From positions 45,648-109,647 of the forward strand of contig NZ_RCVQ01000010.1 of the NCBI RefSeq assembly GCF_016107285.1: DNA of 64,000 nucleotides, written 5' to 3'. Shown one piece after another: positions 36,364 to 47,340 of this stretch. The first letter of the stretch is position 1; each line of letters begins with the position of its first letter. This stretch comes from Roseomonas sp. KE0001 (GTDB lineage Bacteria; Pseudomonadota; Alphaproteobacteria; Acetobacterales; Acetobacteraceae). The position numbers and the translations under genes are program-made. The notes beneath the pieces are model-generated. The model saw only the letters and a list, made by a program, of their open reading frames with translations, was not told the origin of the DNA and did not search any database.

Positions 36364-36732
36364 ATGCCCCTCTGCATGCCCTTCTGCGCTTCCCTGCGAC
36401 TCGCCGCCCTCGCCGGCCTGCTCCTCGCCGCGACGCCCGCCTGGGCCCAGCATGCCCAGCATGGCGCGGCCTCCGCCGCCTCCCCCTCCACCGCCGAGTT
36501 CCAGGCCGCCAGCCAGCGCATGCACAAGGCGATGGACATCCCGCTGACCGGCGACCCCGATCGCGACTTCGCCGCCGCCATGATCCCGCACCACCAGGGC
36601 GCCATCGACATGGCCCGCATCCAGCTGAAATATGGCAAGGACCCGGTGCTGCGGCAGATGGCGCAGGAGATCATCGAGGCGCAGGAGAAGGAGATCAGCA
36701 TGCTGAAGACCTTCCTGCAGCCGGGGCGCTGA
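36364..36732 (+). CDS. DUF305 family exported protein
   Basis: Exported protein of 122 residues. A signal peptide covers about residues 1-29 (cleavage near AWA-QHAQH). The DUF305 core follows: DRDFAAAMIPHHQGAIDMAR, then AQEIIEAQEKEISMLKTFL. The MxxHHxxxxxM-type helix is a four-helix-bundle element of a ferritin-like fold; several members are linked to copper. The His-rich HAQHGA just after the signal peptide would fit a metal-binding role. The ATG at 36364 lies after a 200-bp gap divergent from msrQ. It is followed by trmJ after 73 bp. Confidence 0.9.
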   Translation: MPLCMPFCASLRLAALAGLLLAATPAWAQHAQHGAASAASPSTAEFQAASQRMHKAMDIPLTGDPDRDFAAAMIPHHQGAIDMARIQLKYGKDPVLRQMAQEIIEAQEKEISMLKTFLQPGR

Positions 36733-36805
36733 GCCCCTTTCCTTGCGGCGCGGCCCGGTTTATCGGGGCCGCACCGCAACCGGGACCCCCGAGGATGACC
36801 CTGCC

Positions 36806-37639
36806 ATGACCGGCCGCGAGGGCGGCGCCGACCTGAAGCCGCTGCCGGGCGAGAGCCCGATCGTCGTGCTGGTGCGCCCGCAGCTCGCCGAGAACATCGG
36901 CACGACGGCGCGGGCCATGGCCAATGGCGGGCTGTTCCACCTGCGGCTGGTGGCGCCGCGCGATGGCTGGCCGCAGGAGCGTGCCTGGTTCGCCTCCTCC
37001 GGCGCCGACCGCATCCTCGACGCCGCCACGGTGCACGGCACCCTGGCCGAGGCCTTGTCCGACTGCCACCGCGTCTTCGCCACCTGCCCCCGGCCGCGCC
37101 ATATCGTGGCCCCGCTGCGCACCGCCCGCGCCGCCGCCGAGGACCTGGTGGAGATCTGCCGCGGCCGCGGCCTGCGCAGCGCCGTGCTCTTCGGCCCCGA
37201 GCGCACCGGCCTCGACAATGACGACATGGCGCATGCCGATACCTGGGTGCGCTATCCCCTGAACCCGGACCACATGTCGCTGAACCTGGCGCAGGCCGTG
37301 ATGATCCTGGCCTACGAGTGGTGGAACGCCGCCGAGGACCGCACGCCACCGCGCCAGCTCGTCACCAACGAGACCCGCGTGGCGACGAAGGGGGAGCTGG
37401 AGGGCCTGCTCGGCCGCCTCACCGCCGAGCTGGATGCCTGCGGCTTCCTCGACAACCGGCAGAAGCGGCCGGGCATGGTGCGGAACCTGCGCCACTGGTT
37501 CGAGCGGGGCGAGGTGACCGAGCAGGAGTTGCGCACCCTGCATGGCGTGGTCACGGAACTGTCCCGCGGGCGGATGCGGCGCGGCCGGCCGGCGCCGGAG
37601 GACCCGCCGCCGCCCTGGGCGGAGCCGCCCCTCGCTTGA
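36806..37639 (+). CDS. trmJ: tRNA/rRNA 2'-O-methyltransferase, TrmJ-like (SpoU family)
   Basis: SPOUT-fold methyltransferase of 277 residues, likely modifying the ribose at position 32 of tRNA. Motif 1 is VVLVRPQLAENIGTTARAM, motif 2 is VLFGPERTGLDNDDM, motif 3 is YPLNPDHMSLNLAQAVMI, the knotted SAM site. The C-terminal about 80 residues resemble the TrmJ extension. The ATG at 36806 has GAGG about 11 bp before it; an upstream in-frame ATG at 36743 lies in the intergenic gap. A close paralogue with other RNA targets is the main alternative. Confidence 0.9.
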   Translation: MTGREGGADLKPLPGESPIVVLVRPQLAENIGTTARAMANGGLFHLRLVAPRDGWPQERAWFASSGADRILDAATVHGTLAEALSDCHRVFATCPRPRHIVAPLRTARAAAEDLVEICRGRGLRSAVLFGPERTGLDNDDMAHADTWVRYPLNPDHMSLNLAQAVMILAYEWWNAAEDRTPPRQLVTNETRVATKGELEGLLGRLTAELDACGFLDNRQKRPGMVRNLRHWFERGEVTEQELRTLHGVVTELSRGRMRRGRPAPEDPPPPWAEPPLA

Positions 37640-37691
37640 CCTCCGGTCGGGCCGCTGCCTAGCCTCCCTGCCAAAATCGGGAGGAACCATC

Positions 37692-39293
37692 ATGCGGCGT
37701 CGCTCGCTTCTGCAGGGGGCCGGCCTGGGCGGCCTCGCCCTCACCCTGCCCTCGCTTGGCGCGCCCGCCCTGGCCCAGGGCAGCCGCGCCAGTACCCTGC
37801 GCTTCGTGCCCCAGGCCAATCTGACGGCGCTGGACCCGATTTGGACCTCGGCCATCGTCACCCAGATGCATGGCTACCACGTCTATGACACGCTCTACGC
37901 CGTCAATGGCGCGCAGGAGCCGCAGCCGCAGATGGCCGAGGGCCACACGGTCTCGGACGACCGGCGCGTCTGGCGCATCCGCCTGCGCGAGGGGCTGCGC
38001 TTCCACGATGGCGAGCCGGTGCGGGCGCAGGATTGCGCCGCCAGCCTGGCGCGCTGGGCGAAGCGCGATCCCTTCGGCCAGTTGCTGGGCAAGGTGGTGG
38101 AGCGCTGGGGCGCGGCGGATGACCGCACGGTGGAGATCCGGCTGACCAGGCCCTTCCCCATGCTGCTCGACGCCATCGCCAAGCCCGATGCCAATGTCGC
38201 CTTCATCATGCCCGAGCGGCTGGCCGGGACCGATGCCAACACGCAGATCGCCGAGGTGATCGGCTCCGGCCCCTTCCGCTTCCGTCCCGGGGAATTCGTC
38301 AGCGGCAGCCGGGCCGTCTACGAGAAGTTCGATGGCTATGTCCCGCGGTCCGAGGCGGCCGACTGGGCCAGCGACGGCAAGGTGGCGCATTTCGGCCGTG
38401 TCGAATGGCACATCATGCCGGATGCGGCGACCGCCGCCGCGGCGCTGCAATCGGGCGAGGTGGACTGGGTCGAGCAGCCGCTGAACGACCTGCTGCCGAC
38501 CCTTCAGCGCGCCCGCAACCTCCGGCTCGATACCCTCTTCCCCACCGGCTCCCTGAGCCTGATGCGGCTGAACCACCTGCATCCGCCCTTCAACGACCTG
38601 AAGACGCGGCAGGCCGTCGCCCTGGCGGTCAGGCAGGCGGACTACATGCAGGTGACGATCGGCGAGGACCGCTCGCTCTGGCGGGAATGCCGCAGCCTCT
38701 TCCCCTGCGGCACGCCCTATGGCACCGAGGATCTCTCGGAACTGGCACGGCCCCCGCGCGACCTGGCGCGCGCCAAGGCGCGGCTGGCGGAATCCGGCTA
38801 TTCCGGCCAGCCGGTGGTGATCATCAACCCGACCGACTTCCCGCTGATCGGGCCGCACGGCCAGCTCACCGCCAGCGTGCTGCAGGATCTGGGCATGACG
38901 GTCGACCTGCGGGACTCCGACTGGGGCACGGTGGTGCAGCGGCGCGTCAGCCAGGAACCCGTCGAGAAGGGCGGCTGGAGCATCTTCCACACCTACGGCT
39001 CGGCGATGGCCTATGCCAATCCGGGCGCTTCCTCCCTGGTCAAGGGCACCGGACGGCAGGGCTGGTTCGGCTGGTACGAGAACCCGGCCATCGAGGCCAT
39101 GATCCAGGAATGGCTCGACGCGCCGGACGCCGACCGCCGCAAGACGGTGGCCGACCAGATCAACAAGCTGGCGCAGGACGACGTTGCCACCATCCCGCTC
39201 GGCCAGTTCGTCACGCGCACGGCCTATCGCAGCGACCTGAGCGGCTTCGTCAAGGGCAGCATGCCCTATTCCTGGGGCGTCCGGCGCGGCTGA
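37692..39293 (+). CDS. Oligopeptide/nickel-type ABC receptor (family 5 binding protein)
   Basis: Periplasmic receptor of 533 residues. The leader MRRRSLLQGAGLGGLALTLP has an RRRSLL twin-arginine motif, so Tat export is likely; cleavage near ALA-QGSRA. The family 5 pattern is visible in LDPIWTSAIVTQMHGYHVYD, LREGLRFHDGEPVRAQDCAA, GSGPFRFRPGEFVSGSRAVY and KTRQAVALAVRQADYM. GGGAGGAACC lies before the ATG at 37692. No permease or ATPase genes of the Dpp/Opp type are adjacent, so this receptor is solitary. Substrates of the family range from peptides to opines and nickel. Confidence 0.93.
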   Translation: MRRRSLLQGAGLGGLALTLPSLGAPALAQGSRASTLRFVPQANLTALDPIWTSAIVTQMHGYHVYDTLYAVNGAQEPQPQMAEGHTVSDDRRVWRIRLREGLRFHDGEPVRAQDCAASLARWAKRDPFGQLLGKVVERWGAADDRTVEIRLTRPFPMLLDAIAKPDANVAFIMPERLAGTDANTQIAEVIGSGPFRFRPGEFVSGSRAVYEKFDGYVPRSEAADWASDGKVAHFGRVEWHIMPDAATAAAALQSGEVDWVEQPLNDLLPTLQRARNLRLDTLFPTGSLSLMRLNHLHPPFNDLKTRQAVALAVRQADYMQVTIGEDRSLWRECRSLFPCGTPYGTEDLSELARPPRDLARAKARLAESGYSGQPVVIINPTDFPLIGPHGQLTASVLQDLGMTVDLRDSDWGTVVQRRVSQEPVEKGGWSIFHTYGSAMAYANPGASSLVKGTGRQGWFGWYENPAIEAMIQEWLDAPDADRRKTVADQINKLAQDDVATIPLGQFVTRTAYRSDLSGFVKGSMPYSWGVRRG

Positions 39294-39329
39294 GCGCCGC
39301 GCCCTCCGGGCCGGAAGCCGATCGCGCTC

Positions 39330-39518
39330 TCAGGGCAGCCTGTGCCCGATCGGGGCGCGATCGACCCGCCAGGATTGCGGCCAGTAGCCCGCCTTCTCGG
39401 TCCAGGCGAGGCCGAGCGCCACGGCCAGGACCACCAGCATCACCACCGCCTTGCGCCGCGCCGGCGGGCGCCGGAGCAGCTGGCCGATGAAGACGGTCAG
39501 CCGCAGCAGCGGCCCCAT
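39330..39518 (-). CDS. Small membrane protein downstream of gor, unknown function
   Basis: Predicted protein of 62 residues with one hydrophobic helix, AVVMLVVLAVALGLAWTEKA (about 24-43), a basic N-terminal part with RRPPARRK, and a short C-terminal tail, so probably N-in. The ATG at 39516-39518 lies 10 bp after the gor stop on the same strand, suggesting cotranscription. No family is recognised. The position and clear helix favour a real gene; a chance frame cannot be excluded. Confidence 0.6.
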   Translation of the reverse strand: MGPLLRLTVFIGQLLRRPPARRKAVVMLVVLAVALGLAWTEKAGYWPQSWRVDRAPIGHRLP

Positions 39519-39528
39519 GGCGCCGGCC

Positions 39529-40890
39529 TCAGCCGCCGACGCGGCGCGTCATCGTCCGCATCGTGACGAATTCCTCGGCCGCCGTCGGATGGATGCCGAC
39601 GGTGCGGTCGAAATCCTCCTTGGTCGCGCCGGCGACGATGGCTACCGCGATGCCCTGCATGATCTCGGCCGCGTCCTCGCCCAGCATATGCGCGCCGAGC
39701 ACACGGCGGGTCCGCTCGGCCACGACGAGCTTCATCAGGGTCCGGCGCGGCTGGCGGCTGATGGTGTGGCGCATCGGCGTGAAGCGGGCGATGTAGATCT
39801 CGGCCGGTCCCAGCCGCGCCGCGGCCTCCTCGGTCAGCCCCACCATGGCGGCGGGTGGCGAGGTGAAGACAGCGGTGGGCACATTCTGGATGCTGGCCCG
39901 CCGCGGGGTCTTTCCGAACAGCGTATCGGCCAGAGCATGGCCGATGGCGGTCGCCACCGGCGTCAGGTTGAGCTGGTCGGTGACGTCGCCGATGGCGAAG
40001 ATATGCGGCTGGGTCGTCGCCTGATCGGCGGTGACCGGAATGCAGCCCGAGCGGCCGGTCTCGATGCCGGCCTTCTCCAGCCCCAGCCCCGAGGTGTTGG
40101 GCAGGCGCCCGACGGCGAGCTTCACCTGGTCCGCCACCAGGCTCAGCCCCTGCCGCGTGGTCAGCCGGATGCCGCCCTCCGCGCGCTCCAGCGCGGCCAT
40201 CTCCTGGCCGGGGTGCAGGCGGATGCCCTGGTTGATCAGCGCCTCGGCCATGGCCTCCCGCAGATCCTCGTCGAAGCCCCGCAGCGGCAGCGGCTGACGG
40301 TAGACCAGATCGACCTCGGCCCCGAGGCCGCGGAGCAGGCTGGCGAATTCCAGCGCGATATAGCCGCCGCCGGCAACGATGACCCGCCGTGGCAGGGCCT
40401 TCAGGGAGAAGAGGTCGTCCGAGAGCAGGCCCAGCTCGGCGCCGGGGATTTCGGGGCGCATCGGCTTGCCGCCGACGGCGATGACAATGCGCTCGGCGGT
40501 GACGCGCCGCCCGCCCACCTCCAGCGTATGGGGGTCGATGAAGGTGGCGCGGGCGTCGAAGCGCGTGACGCCGGCATTGCCGAGCAGGCGCTCGTAGATG
40601 CCATTCAGGCGGGCCACCTCGGCATCGCGCGCGGCGGCGAGCTTCGCCCAGTCATGCGGGCCCCGCACCGTCTCCCAGCCGAAAGCCGCCGCCTCCTCGG
40701 CCCATTGCCCGTACTCGGCGGCATGCACCATGATCTTCTTGGGCACGCAGCCGACATTGACGCAGGTGCCGCCCCAGAAGCGCTCCTCGGCCACCGCGAC
40801 CCTCGCGCCATGGCCGGCGGCGATCCGGGCGCAGCGCACGCCGCCCGACCCCCCGCCGATGACGAAAAGGTCGAAGTCATACTGGCTCAT
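39529..40890 (-). CDS. gor: Glutathione-disulfide reductase
   Basis: FAD- and NADPH-dependent disulfide reductase of 453 residues that keeps glutathione reduced. The FAD loop is FVIGGGSGGVRCARIAA, the redox disulfide C43/C48 is in GGTCVNVGCVPKK, the second dinucleotide loop is VIVAGGGYIALEFASLL, and the FAD ATG-like motif is IFAIGDVTDQLNLTPVA. The C-terminal catalytic histidine is in GIHPTAAEEFV. AVGRLPNT and VYRQPLPLRGFD are typical of bacterial Gor rather than mercuric reductase or dihydrolipoamide dehydrogenase. It probably shares a transcript with the small membrane gene downstream. Confidence 0.95.
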   Translation of the reverse strand: MSQYDFDLFVIGGGSGGVRCARIAAGHGARVAVAEERFWGGTCVNVGCVPKKIMVHAAEYGQWAEEAAAFGWETVRGPHDWAKLAAARDAEVARLNGIYERLLGNAGVTRFDARATFIDPHTLEVGGRRVTAERIVIAVGGKPMRPEIPGAELGLLSDDLFSLKALPRRVIVAGGGYIALEFASLLRGLGAEVDLVYRQPLPLRGFDEDLREAMAEALINQGIRLHPGQEMAALERAEGGIRLTTRQGLSLVADQVKLAVGRLPNTSGLGLEKAGIETGRSGCIPVTADQATTQPHIFAIGDVTDQLNLTPVATAIGHALADTLFGKTPRRASIQNVPTAVFTSPPAAMVGLTEEAAARLGPAEIYIARFTPMRHTISRQPRRTLMKLVVAERTRRVLGAHMLGEDAAEIMQGIAVAIVAGATKEDFDRTVGIHPTAAEEFVTMRTMTRRVGG

Positions 40891-41034
40891 TGGCGGGCGC
40901 CCTCGTCATTGCTGCGATCCACCGGCAAGAAGGGGCGCCGGGAGGGCGGCGTCAAGAAGCGGAAGCGCGGGCGCCTGCCCCGCCTCCGCCGCATGCCGTG
41001 GAGACGGGGCCCCGCCGCGGGGCCCCGCCTCGCC

Positions 41035-42513
41035 TCAGCTGCCGATGCCGCCGAGCGCCAGGTACTTCATCTCCAGATATTCCTCGATGCCGTGGCTCGA
41101 CCCCTCGCGGCCGAGGCCCGACTGCTTGAAGCCGCCGAAGGGCGCCTCGGCGGTGGAGATGATCCCCTCATTGATGCCGACGATGCCGTATTCCAGCGCC
41201 TCCGCCACCCGGAAGACGCGCCCGACATCGCGGGAGTAGAAATAGGCCGCGAGGCCGAACTCCGTGTCGTTGGCGAGCTTCACCGCCTCCTCCTCCGTCT
41301 TGAAGCGGAAGAGCGGGGCGACGGGGCCGAAGGTCTCCTCGCGGAAGATCACGGCGTCATGCGGCACATCGGCCAGCACGGTGGGCTGGAAGAAGTTGCC
41401 GCCGCGCGCATCGGGCTTGCCGCCCGTCACCACCTTGGCGCCCTTGGCCAGCGCGTCGGCGATATGCGCCTCCACCTTCTTCACCGCGTCGCCGTTGATC
41501 AGCGGGCCCTGGGTGACGCCCTCCTCCATGCCATTGCCGACCTTCAGCTTCTGCACGGCCGCCTTCAGCTTCTCGGCGAAGGCGTCATAGACCCCTTCCT
41601 GCACCAGGATGCGGTTGGCGCAGACGCAGGTCTGTCCGGTGTTGCGGTACTTGGAGGCCATGGTCCCCTTCACCGCCTCGTCCAGGTCGGCGTCGTCGAA
41701 GACGATGAAGGGCGCGTTGCCGCCCAGCTCCATCGAGGTCTTCTTGATGGTCGCGGCGCACTGCTCCAGCAGCACGCGGCCGACCTCGGTCGAGCCGGTG
41801 AAGGAGAGCTTGCGCACCAGCGGATTGCCGGTCAGCTCCTTGCCGGTGGCGGAGGACGGGCCGGTGACGATGTTGCACACGCCCTTGGGCATGCCGGCGC
41901 GCTCGGCCAGCACGCCGATGGCCAGCGCCGAGAACGGGGTCTGACTGGCTGGGCGGATGACGCCGGTGCAGCCCGCCGCCCAGCCGGGGCCCGCCTTGCG
42001 GGTGATCATGGCGGAGGGGAAGTTCCAGGGCGTGATGGCGGCAAAGACGCCGATCGGCTCCTTGGTGACGAGGATGCGGCGACCCTTGGCGTTCTGCGGG
42101 ATGGTCTCGCCATTCACCCGGCGCGCCTCCTCGGCGAACCAGTCGATGAAGCTGGCGGAATAGACCACCTCGCCCTTCGATTCCGCCAGCGGCTTGCCCT
42201 GCTCGGCGGTCATGATGGCGGCGAGGTCGTCCGAATTGGCCAGCATCAGCGCCGCCAGCTTCTTCAGGATGGCGGCGCGCTCGCTGGCCAGCATGGCGCG
42301 CCAGGCCGGCCAGGCGGCGTTCGCGGCCTCGATGGCGCGGCGCGTCTCGGCCTGGCCCATGGCGGGCACGGTGCCGACGAGTTCGCCATTGGCGGGGTTG
42401 CGGACCTCCAGTGTCTTGCCGCTCTCGGCCTGCACCCAGGCGCCATCAATGAGATTGGCCTGCCGCAGCAGATCGGGATCCTTGAGGGGCAGCTTGGCGA
42501 CAGCATCCAGCAT
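41035..42513 (-). CDS. gabD: Succinate-semialdehyde dehydrogenase, GabD-like, with Arg in place of the conserved cofactor lysine
   Basis: Aldehyde dehydrogenase of 492 residues oxidising succinate semialdehyde to succinate (GABA shunt). WNFP (163-166), the catalytic Glu E262 in MELGGNAPFIVF, the nucleophile C296 in NTGQTCVCANR, and FTGSTEVGR are present. The word QTCVCANR and the end SGLGREGSSHGIEEYLEMKY are GabD-like. One deviation is notable: in AGCTGVIRPASQTPFSAL the invariant KPA lysine, which contacts the adenosine ribose/2'-phosphate of NAD(P), is R187, and the preceding segment reads GPGWAAG instead of GPALAAG. Cofactor binding may be altered. Transcribed alone; no gabT is adjacent. 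Confidence 0.9.
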   Translation of the reverse strand: MLDAVAKLPLKDPDLLRQANLIDGAWVQAESGKTLEVRNPANGELVGTVPAMGQAETRRAIEAANAAWPAWRAMLASERAAILKKLAALMLANSDDLAAIMTAEQGKPLAESKGEVVYSASFIDWFAEEARRVNGETIPQNAKGRRILVTKEPIGVFAAITPWNFPSAMITRKAGPGWAAGCTGVIRPASQTPFSALAIGVLAERAGMPKGVCNIVTGPSSATGKELTGNPLVRKLSFTGSTEVGRVLLEQCAATIKKTSMELGGNAPFIVFDDADLDEAVKGTMASKYRNTGQTCVCANRILVQEGVYDAFAEKLKAAVQKLKVGNGMEEGVTQGPLINGDAVKKVEAHIADALAKGAKVVTGGKPDARGGNFFQPTVLADVPHDAVIFREETFGPVAPLFRFKTEEEAVKLANDTEFGLAAYFYSRDVGRVFRVAEALEYGIVGINEGIISTAEAPFGGFKQSGLGREGSSHGIEEYLEMKYLALGGIGS

Positions 42514-42707
42514 GGCGGACTTCCTTCCTGATCGATGTCTTGGGCGCGGGAGACCGCGCGGGCATCGGCGGAGAAGTTAGGCATGCCCGAAGGCGCTGTC
42601 AGCCCGCCTCGCCACGCTTTCGCGCCAGGACGCCTGCAACAGAACGGTCATGCTGGCGTTCAGCCGGAACCGGGGGCATTCGGCCCGCGGCACAGACGGA
42701 GGATGCC

Positions 42708-42860
42708 ATGGGCCTGATTCTGCTGATTATCGTGATCCTGCTGCTGGTCGGTGCCCTGCCCCGCTGGGGCTACAGCAGCGGCTGGGGCTATGGCCCTTCC
42801 GGCGGCCTCGGCCTTATTCTGCTGATCCTCATCGTGCTGCTGCTGATGGGCCGGATCTGA
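42708..42860 (+). CDS. DUF3309 family miniprotein (two-helix membrane protein)
   Basis: Protein of 50 residues: hydrophobic helix LILLIIVILLLVGALP, a Gly/Trp/Tyr turn RWGYSSGWGYGPSGG, and a second helix GLILLILIVLLLMGRI. This hairpin with the GWGYGPSGG turn is the DUF3309 pattern found in many alpha- and betaproteobacteria. GGAGG stands before the ATG at 42708. The function is unknown. Homologues are often small stress-associated membrane proteins, but nothing in the sequence proves it. Confidence 0.85.
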   Translation: MGLILLIIVILLLVGALPRWGYSSGWGYGPSGGLGLILLILIVLLLMGRI

Positions 42861-42884
42861 CCCCGCGGCGGGGCCGGCCACGGG

Positions 42885-43325
42885 TCAGGCGGCACCCGTG
42901 GCCGGCAGCCGCGTCACCGCCAGGTCGAAGGCCTCCATCACGCTTCCGGCCCTGAGCGCCTGGGCGATCCGCCGCGCGGTCAGCAGGCGGGGGCCGGAGC
43001 GCTCCATCACGATGGCCGCCCAGATGGCGACGCCGAGTCCCACCAGGGGCGCCAGATGCAGATGCAGCAGCGCCACCAGGATGCCGCCATGGACGGGCGC
43101 CAGCCAGGCGGTCACGACCACGGTGAGCGCGGCGATGGTGAGACCGACCGCCAGCGTCAGATCCAGACGGGCCAGCCGGCAAGCGGCGGTCACTTCCTGG
43201 CGCAGCCGGGGCAGCGCGATCCGCAGCGGATCATCGACCATCGGCGCCGCGCCACGGCTCGCAAGATATCGTCGCGCCAGAAGCTCGGCCTGGGCGGAGT
43301 CTTTTCGGGACATCGGCCGGGGCAT
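42885..43325 (-). CDS. Membrane protein of unknown function
   Basis: Protein of 146 residues with a polar N-terminal half (about 1-55), two adjacent hydrophobic helices (LTLAVGLTIAALTVVVTAWL, then HLHLAPLVGLGVAIWAAIVM) and a short cytoplasmic tail ending in VTRLPATGAA. GTGGAG lies about 8 bp before the ATG at 43323-43325. No family recognised. It is convergent with the DUF3309 gene, 24 bp between stops. A two-helix hairpin with polar tails is all that can be said. Confidence 0.6.
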   Translation of the reverse strand: MPRPMSRKDSAQAELLARRYLASRGAAPMVDDPLRIALPRLRQEVTAACRLARLDLTLAVGLTIAALTVVVTAWLAPVHGGILVALLHLHLAPLVGLGVAIWAAIVMERSGPRLLTARRIAQALRAGSVMEAFDLAVTRLPATGAA

Positions 43326-43453
43326 GGGCCATCTCCACTCGCGATCTGCGTCTGCTGCAACGCAGCATAAGACTGCCCCCTCGGCGCTGCCAAGCGCCGC
43401 GATCCGCTGCCCGCGCGGATCATCCGCGCGGACGGGATATCCGTTCCGCCGCC

Positions 43454-45276
<1,823 letters not shown>

Positions 45277-45277
<1 letters not shown>

Positions 45278-46599
45278 CAGCGCTTCTCCTTGCGGCGGGC
45301 CGCGCGGTACGTGGCGGCGGCGCCGGCTTTCTCGGTGGGGCGGGCGCGGCCGAAGGCCATGGCATCGGGCGCCACGTCATGGGTCAGGGTGGAGCCGGCG
45401 GCGGCGAAGGCGCCGTCGCCCAGGCGGATCGGCGCCACCAGCGTGGTGTTGGAGCCGACGAAGACGCCCGCCCCGATCTCGGTGCGGTGCTTGGCGAAGC
45501 CGTCATAGTTGCAGGTGATGGTCCCGGCGCCGATATTGCTGCCCGCGCCGATCGCGGCATCGCCCAGATAGGCCAGGTGGTTGGCCTTGGCGCCCTCGCC
45601 GAGGACGGCGTTCTTCAGCTCGACGAAATTGCCGACATGCGCGCCCTGGCCGACATCGCTGCCGGGCCGCAGGCGGGCGAAGGGGCCGACCACCGCGCCC
45701 TGCCGCACCACGCACCCTTCCAGATGGCTGAAGGCGCGGATCTCGACACCGTCCTCCACCGTCACGCCGGGGCCGAAGACCACGTTCGGCCCGATGGTGA
45801 CGTCCTGGCCGAGCCGCGTGTCATGGCAGAGCACGACGCTCTCCGGCTGGATCAGCGTGGCGCCGCCGGCCATGGCGGCGCGGCGCAGGGCGCCCTGCAC
45901 CTCGGCCTCGGCGGTGGCCAGCTCGGCGCGGCTGTTGATGCCGCGCAGCTCCGCCTCCGGCGCCTCGACCGCCCGGACGCGCCGGCCCTCGGCGACAGCG
46001 AGCGGCACGACGTCGGGCAGGTAGTACTCCCCGGCCCGGTTGTCGTTGCGCACGCCGCCCAGCCAGCGGAAGAGGTCCGCCGCCGGCGCGCAGAGCACCC
46101 CGGCGTTGCAGAGGCCGATGCCGCGCTCGGCCTCGGTCGCGTCGGCATACTCGACGATGCGGGCGACATCGCCCGCCGCGTCCTGGACCACCCGCCCGTA
46201 CCGCGCCGGATCGGCCGGGCGCATGGCCAGCAGCGTCAGGCCCGCTTCGGCCCGCGCGGCGCGCAGCCGCCGCATCGTCTCCGGCGTGATCAGCGGATTG
46301 TCGGCGTAGAGCACGGCGACATCGCCGGGGAAATCAGCCAGCAGAGGCGCCGCCTGCAACGCGGCATGGCCGGTGCCGAGACGCTCGGCCTGCACCACCG
46401 TGGCATGCGGCGCGGCGGCACGCTCCAGCGCCGCCATCTCCGGCCCGACCACCACCACGATGCGGTCGAACACCGCCTCGCAGGCGGCGATCAGATGGTT
46501 GAGCATGGGCCGGCCGGCGATCGGATGCAGCGCCTTGGGAAGGCGGCTCTTCATGCGGGTCCCGAGCCCGGCGGCGAGCAGGATGGCGGCAGCGGTCAT
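45277..46599 (-). CDS. glmU: Bifunctional UDP-N-acetylglucosamine pyrophosphorylase/glucosamine-1-phosphate acetyltransferase
   Basis: Performs the last two steps to UDP-GlcNAc; 440 residues. The N-terminal uridyltransferase domain begins MTAAAILLAAGLGTRMKSRL (signature LAAGxGTRM), with YADNPLIT. The C-terminal left-handed beta-helix contains hexapeptide turns and the acetyltransferase site GAGTITCNYDGFAKHRTEIG. The ATG at 46597-46599 is favoured, with GGGCAG about 9 bp upstream; ATGs three and twelve codons earlier are possible. It is the first gene of the glmU-glmS unit and divergent from gph. Confidence 0.96.
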
Positions 46600-46689
46600 G
46601 CCGCGCATCTGCCCGGAAAACCGCTTTCCGGGCAAGGAGATCCCGTGTCACATCGCATTGCCGCGCGAAACATGGCAAGAGCGCCGGTC

Positions 46690-47340
46690 ATGCAACGCAC
46701 CGTGATCTTCGACCTCGACGGCACGCTGGTGGACAGCCTGCCCGACATCCAGGGCAGCCTGAACCGGCTGATGCAGGCGCGTGGCCTCGCGCCCTTCCCG
46801 GCCGAGGCCATGCGGCGCTTCATCGGCGACGGCCTGCGGGTGACACTGGAGCGCGCCTTCACCGCCCGCGGCCTGCCCGCCGAGCCCGACGCCGAGGCCG
46901 CCTTCCTGGCCGATTACGAGGCCCGCGCCAGCGAGCGGACCCGCCCCTTCCCCGGCATCCCCGAGGCGCTTGAGCGGCTGGCGGCGGAAGGCTGGACCAT
47001 GGCGGTCTGCACCAACAAGCCGGAGAAGGCGGCGCGGCTCCTGCTCGAGGCGCTCGGCCTCACGGACCGCTTCGCCGCGCTCGGCGGCGGCGACAGCTTC
47101 CCGGTGCGCAAGCCGGACCCGGCGCATGTGCTGGCCACCCTCGAGGCAGCCGGCGGGCGGAGGGACCGCGCGGTGATGGTGGGCGATCACCACAATGACG
47201 TCGCCTCCGGCCGGGGCGCCGGCCTGCCCGTCCTGTTCTGCGCCTGGGGCTACGGCCTCCCGGAGATGGCGGACGGGGCCGCCGTGGTGCCGGCGCCCGA
47301 GGATCTGCCGGCGGCGCTGGGCCGCCTATTGCCCGGCTGA
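46690..47340 (+). CDS. gph: Phosphoglycolate phosphatase (HAD family)
   Basis: HAD hydrolase of 216 residues, likely removing phosphate from 2-phosphoglycolate. The nucleophile motif I is VIFDLDGTLVDSLPDIQ, motif II is AVCTNKPEKAAR, motif III lysine is in FPVRKPDPAHVLATL and motif IV is MVGDHHNDVASGRGAG; the cap PFPGIPEALERLAAEGW is present. The ATG at 46690 follows AAGAG; an in-frame ATG six codons earlier is also open. Its 3' end overlaps the convergent DUF3108 gene by 15 bp. Other HAD phosphatases have similar motifs, so the substrate is by family. Confidence 0.88.
   Translation: MQRTVIFDLDGTLVDSLPDIQGSLNRLMQARGLAPFPAEAMRRFIGDGLRVTLERAFTARGLPAEPDAEAAFLADYEARASERTRPFPGIPEALERLAAEGWTMAVCTNKPEKAARLLLEALGLTDRFAALGGGDSFPVRKPDPAHVLATLEAAGGRRDRAVMVGDHHNDVASGRGAGLPVLFCAWGYGLPEMADGAAVVPAPEDLPAALGRLLPG

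Noticed and set aside
39451..42531. A 1026-residue plus-strand frame opposite gor and gabD
   Set aside because: Shadow of two enzymes with intact catalytic motifs.
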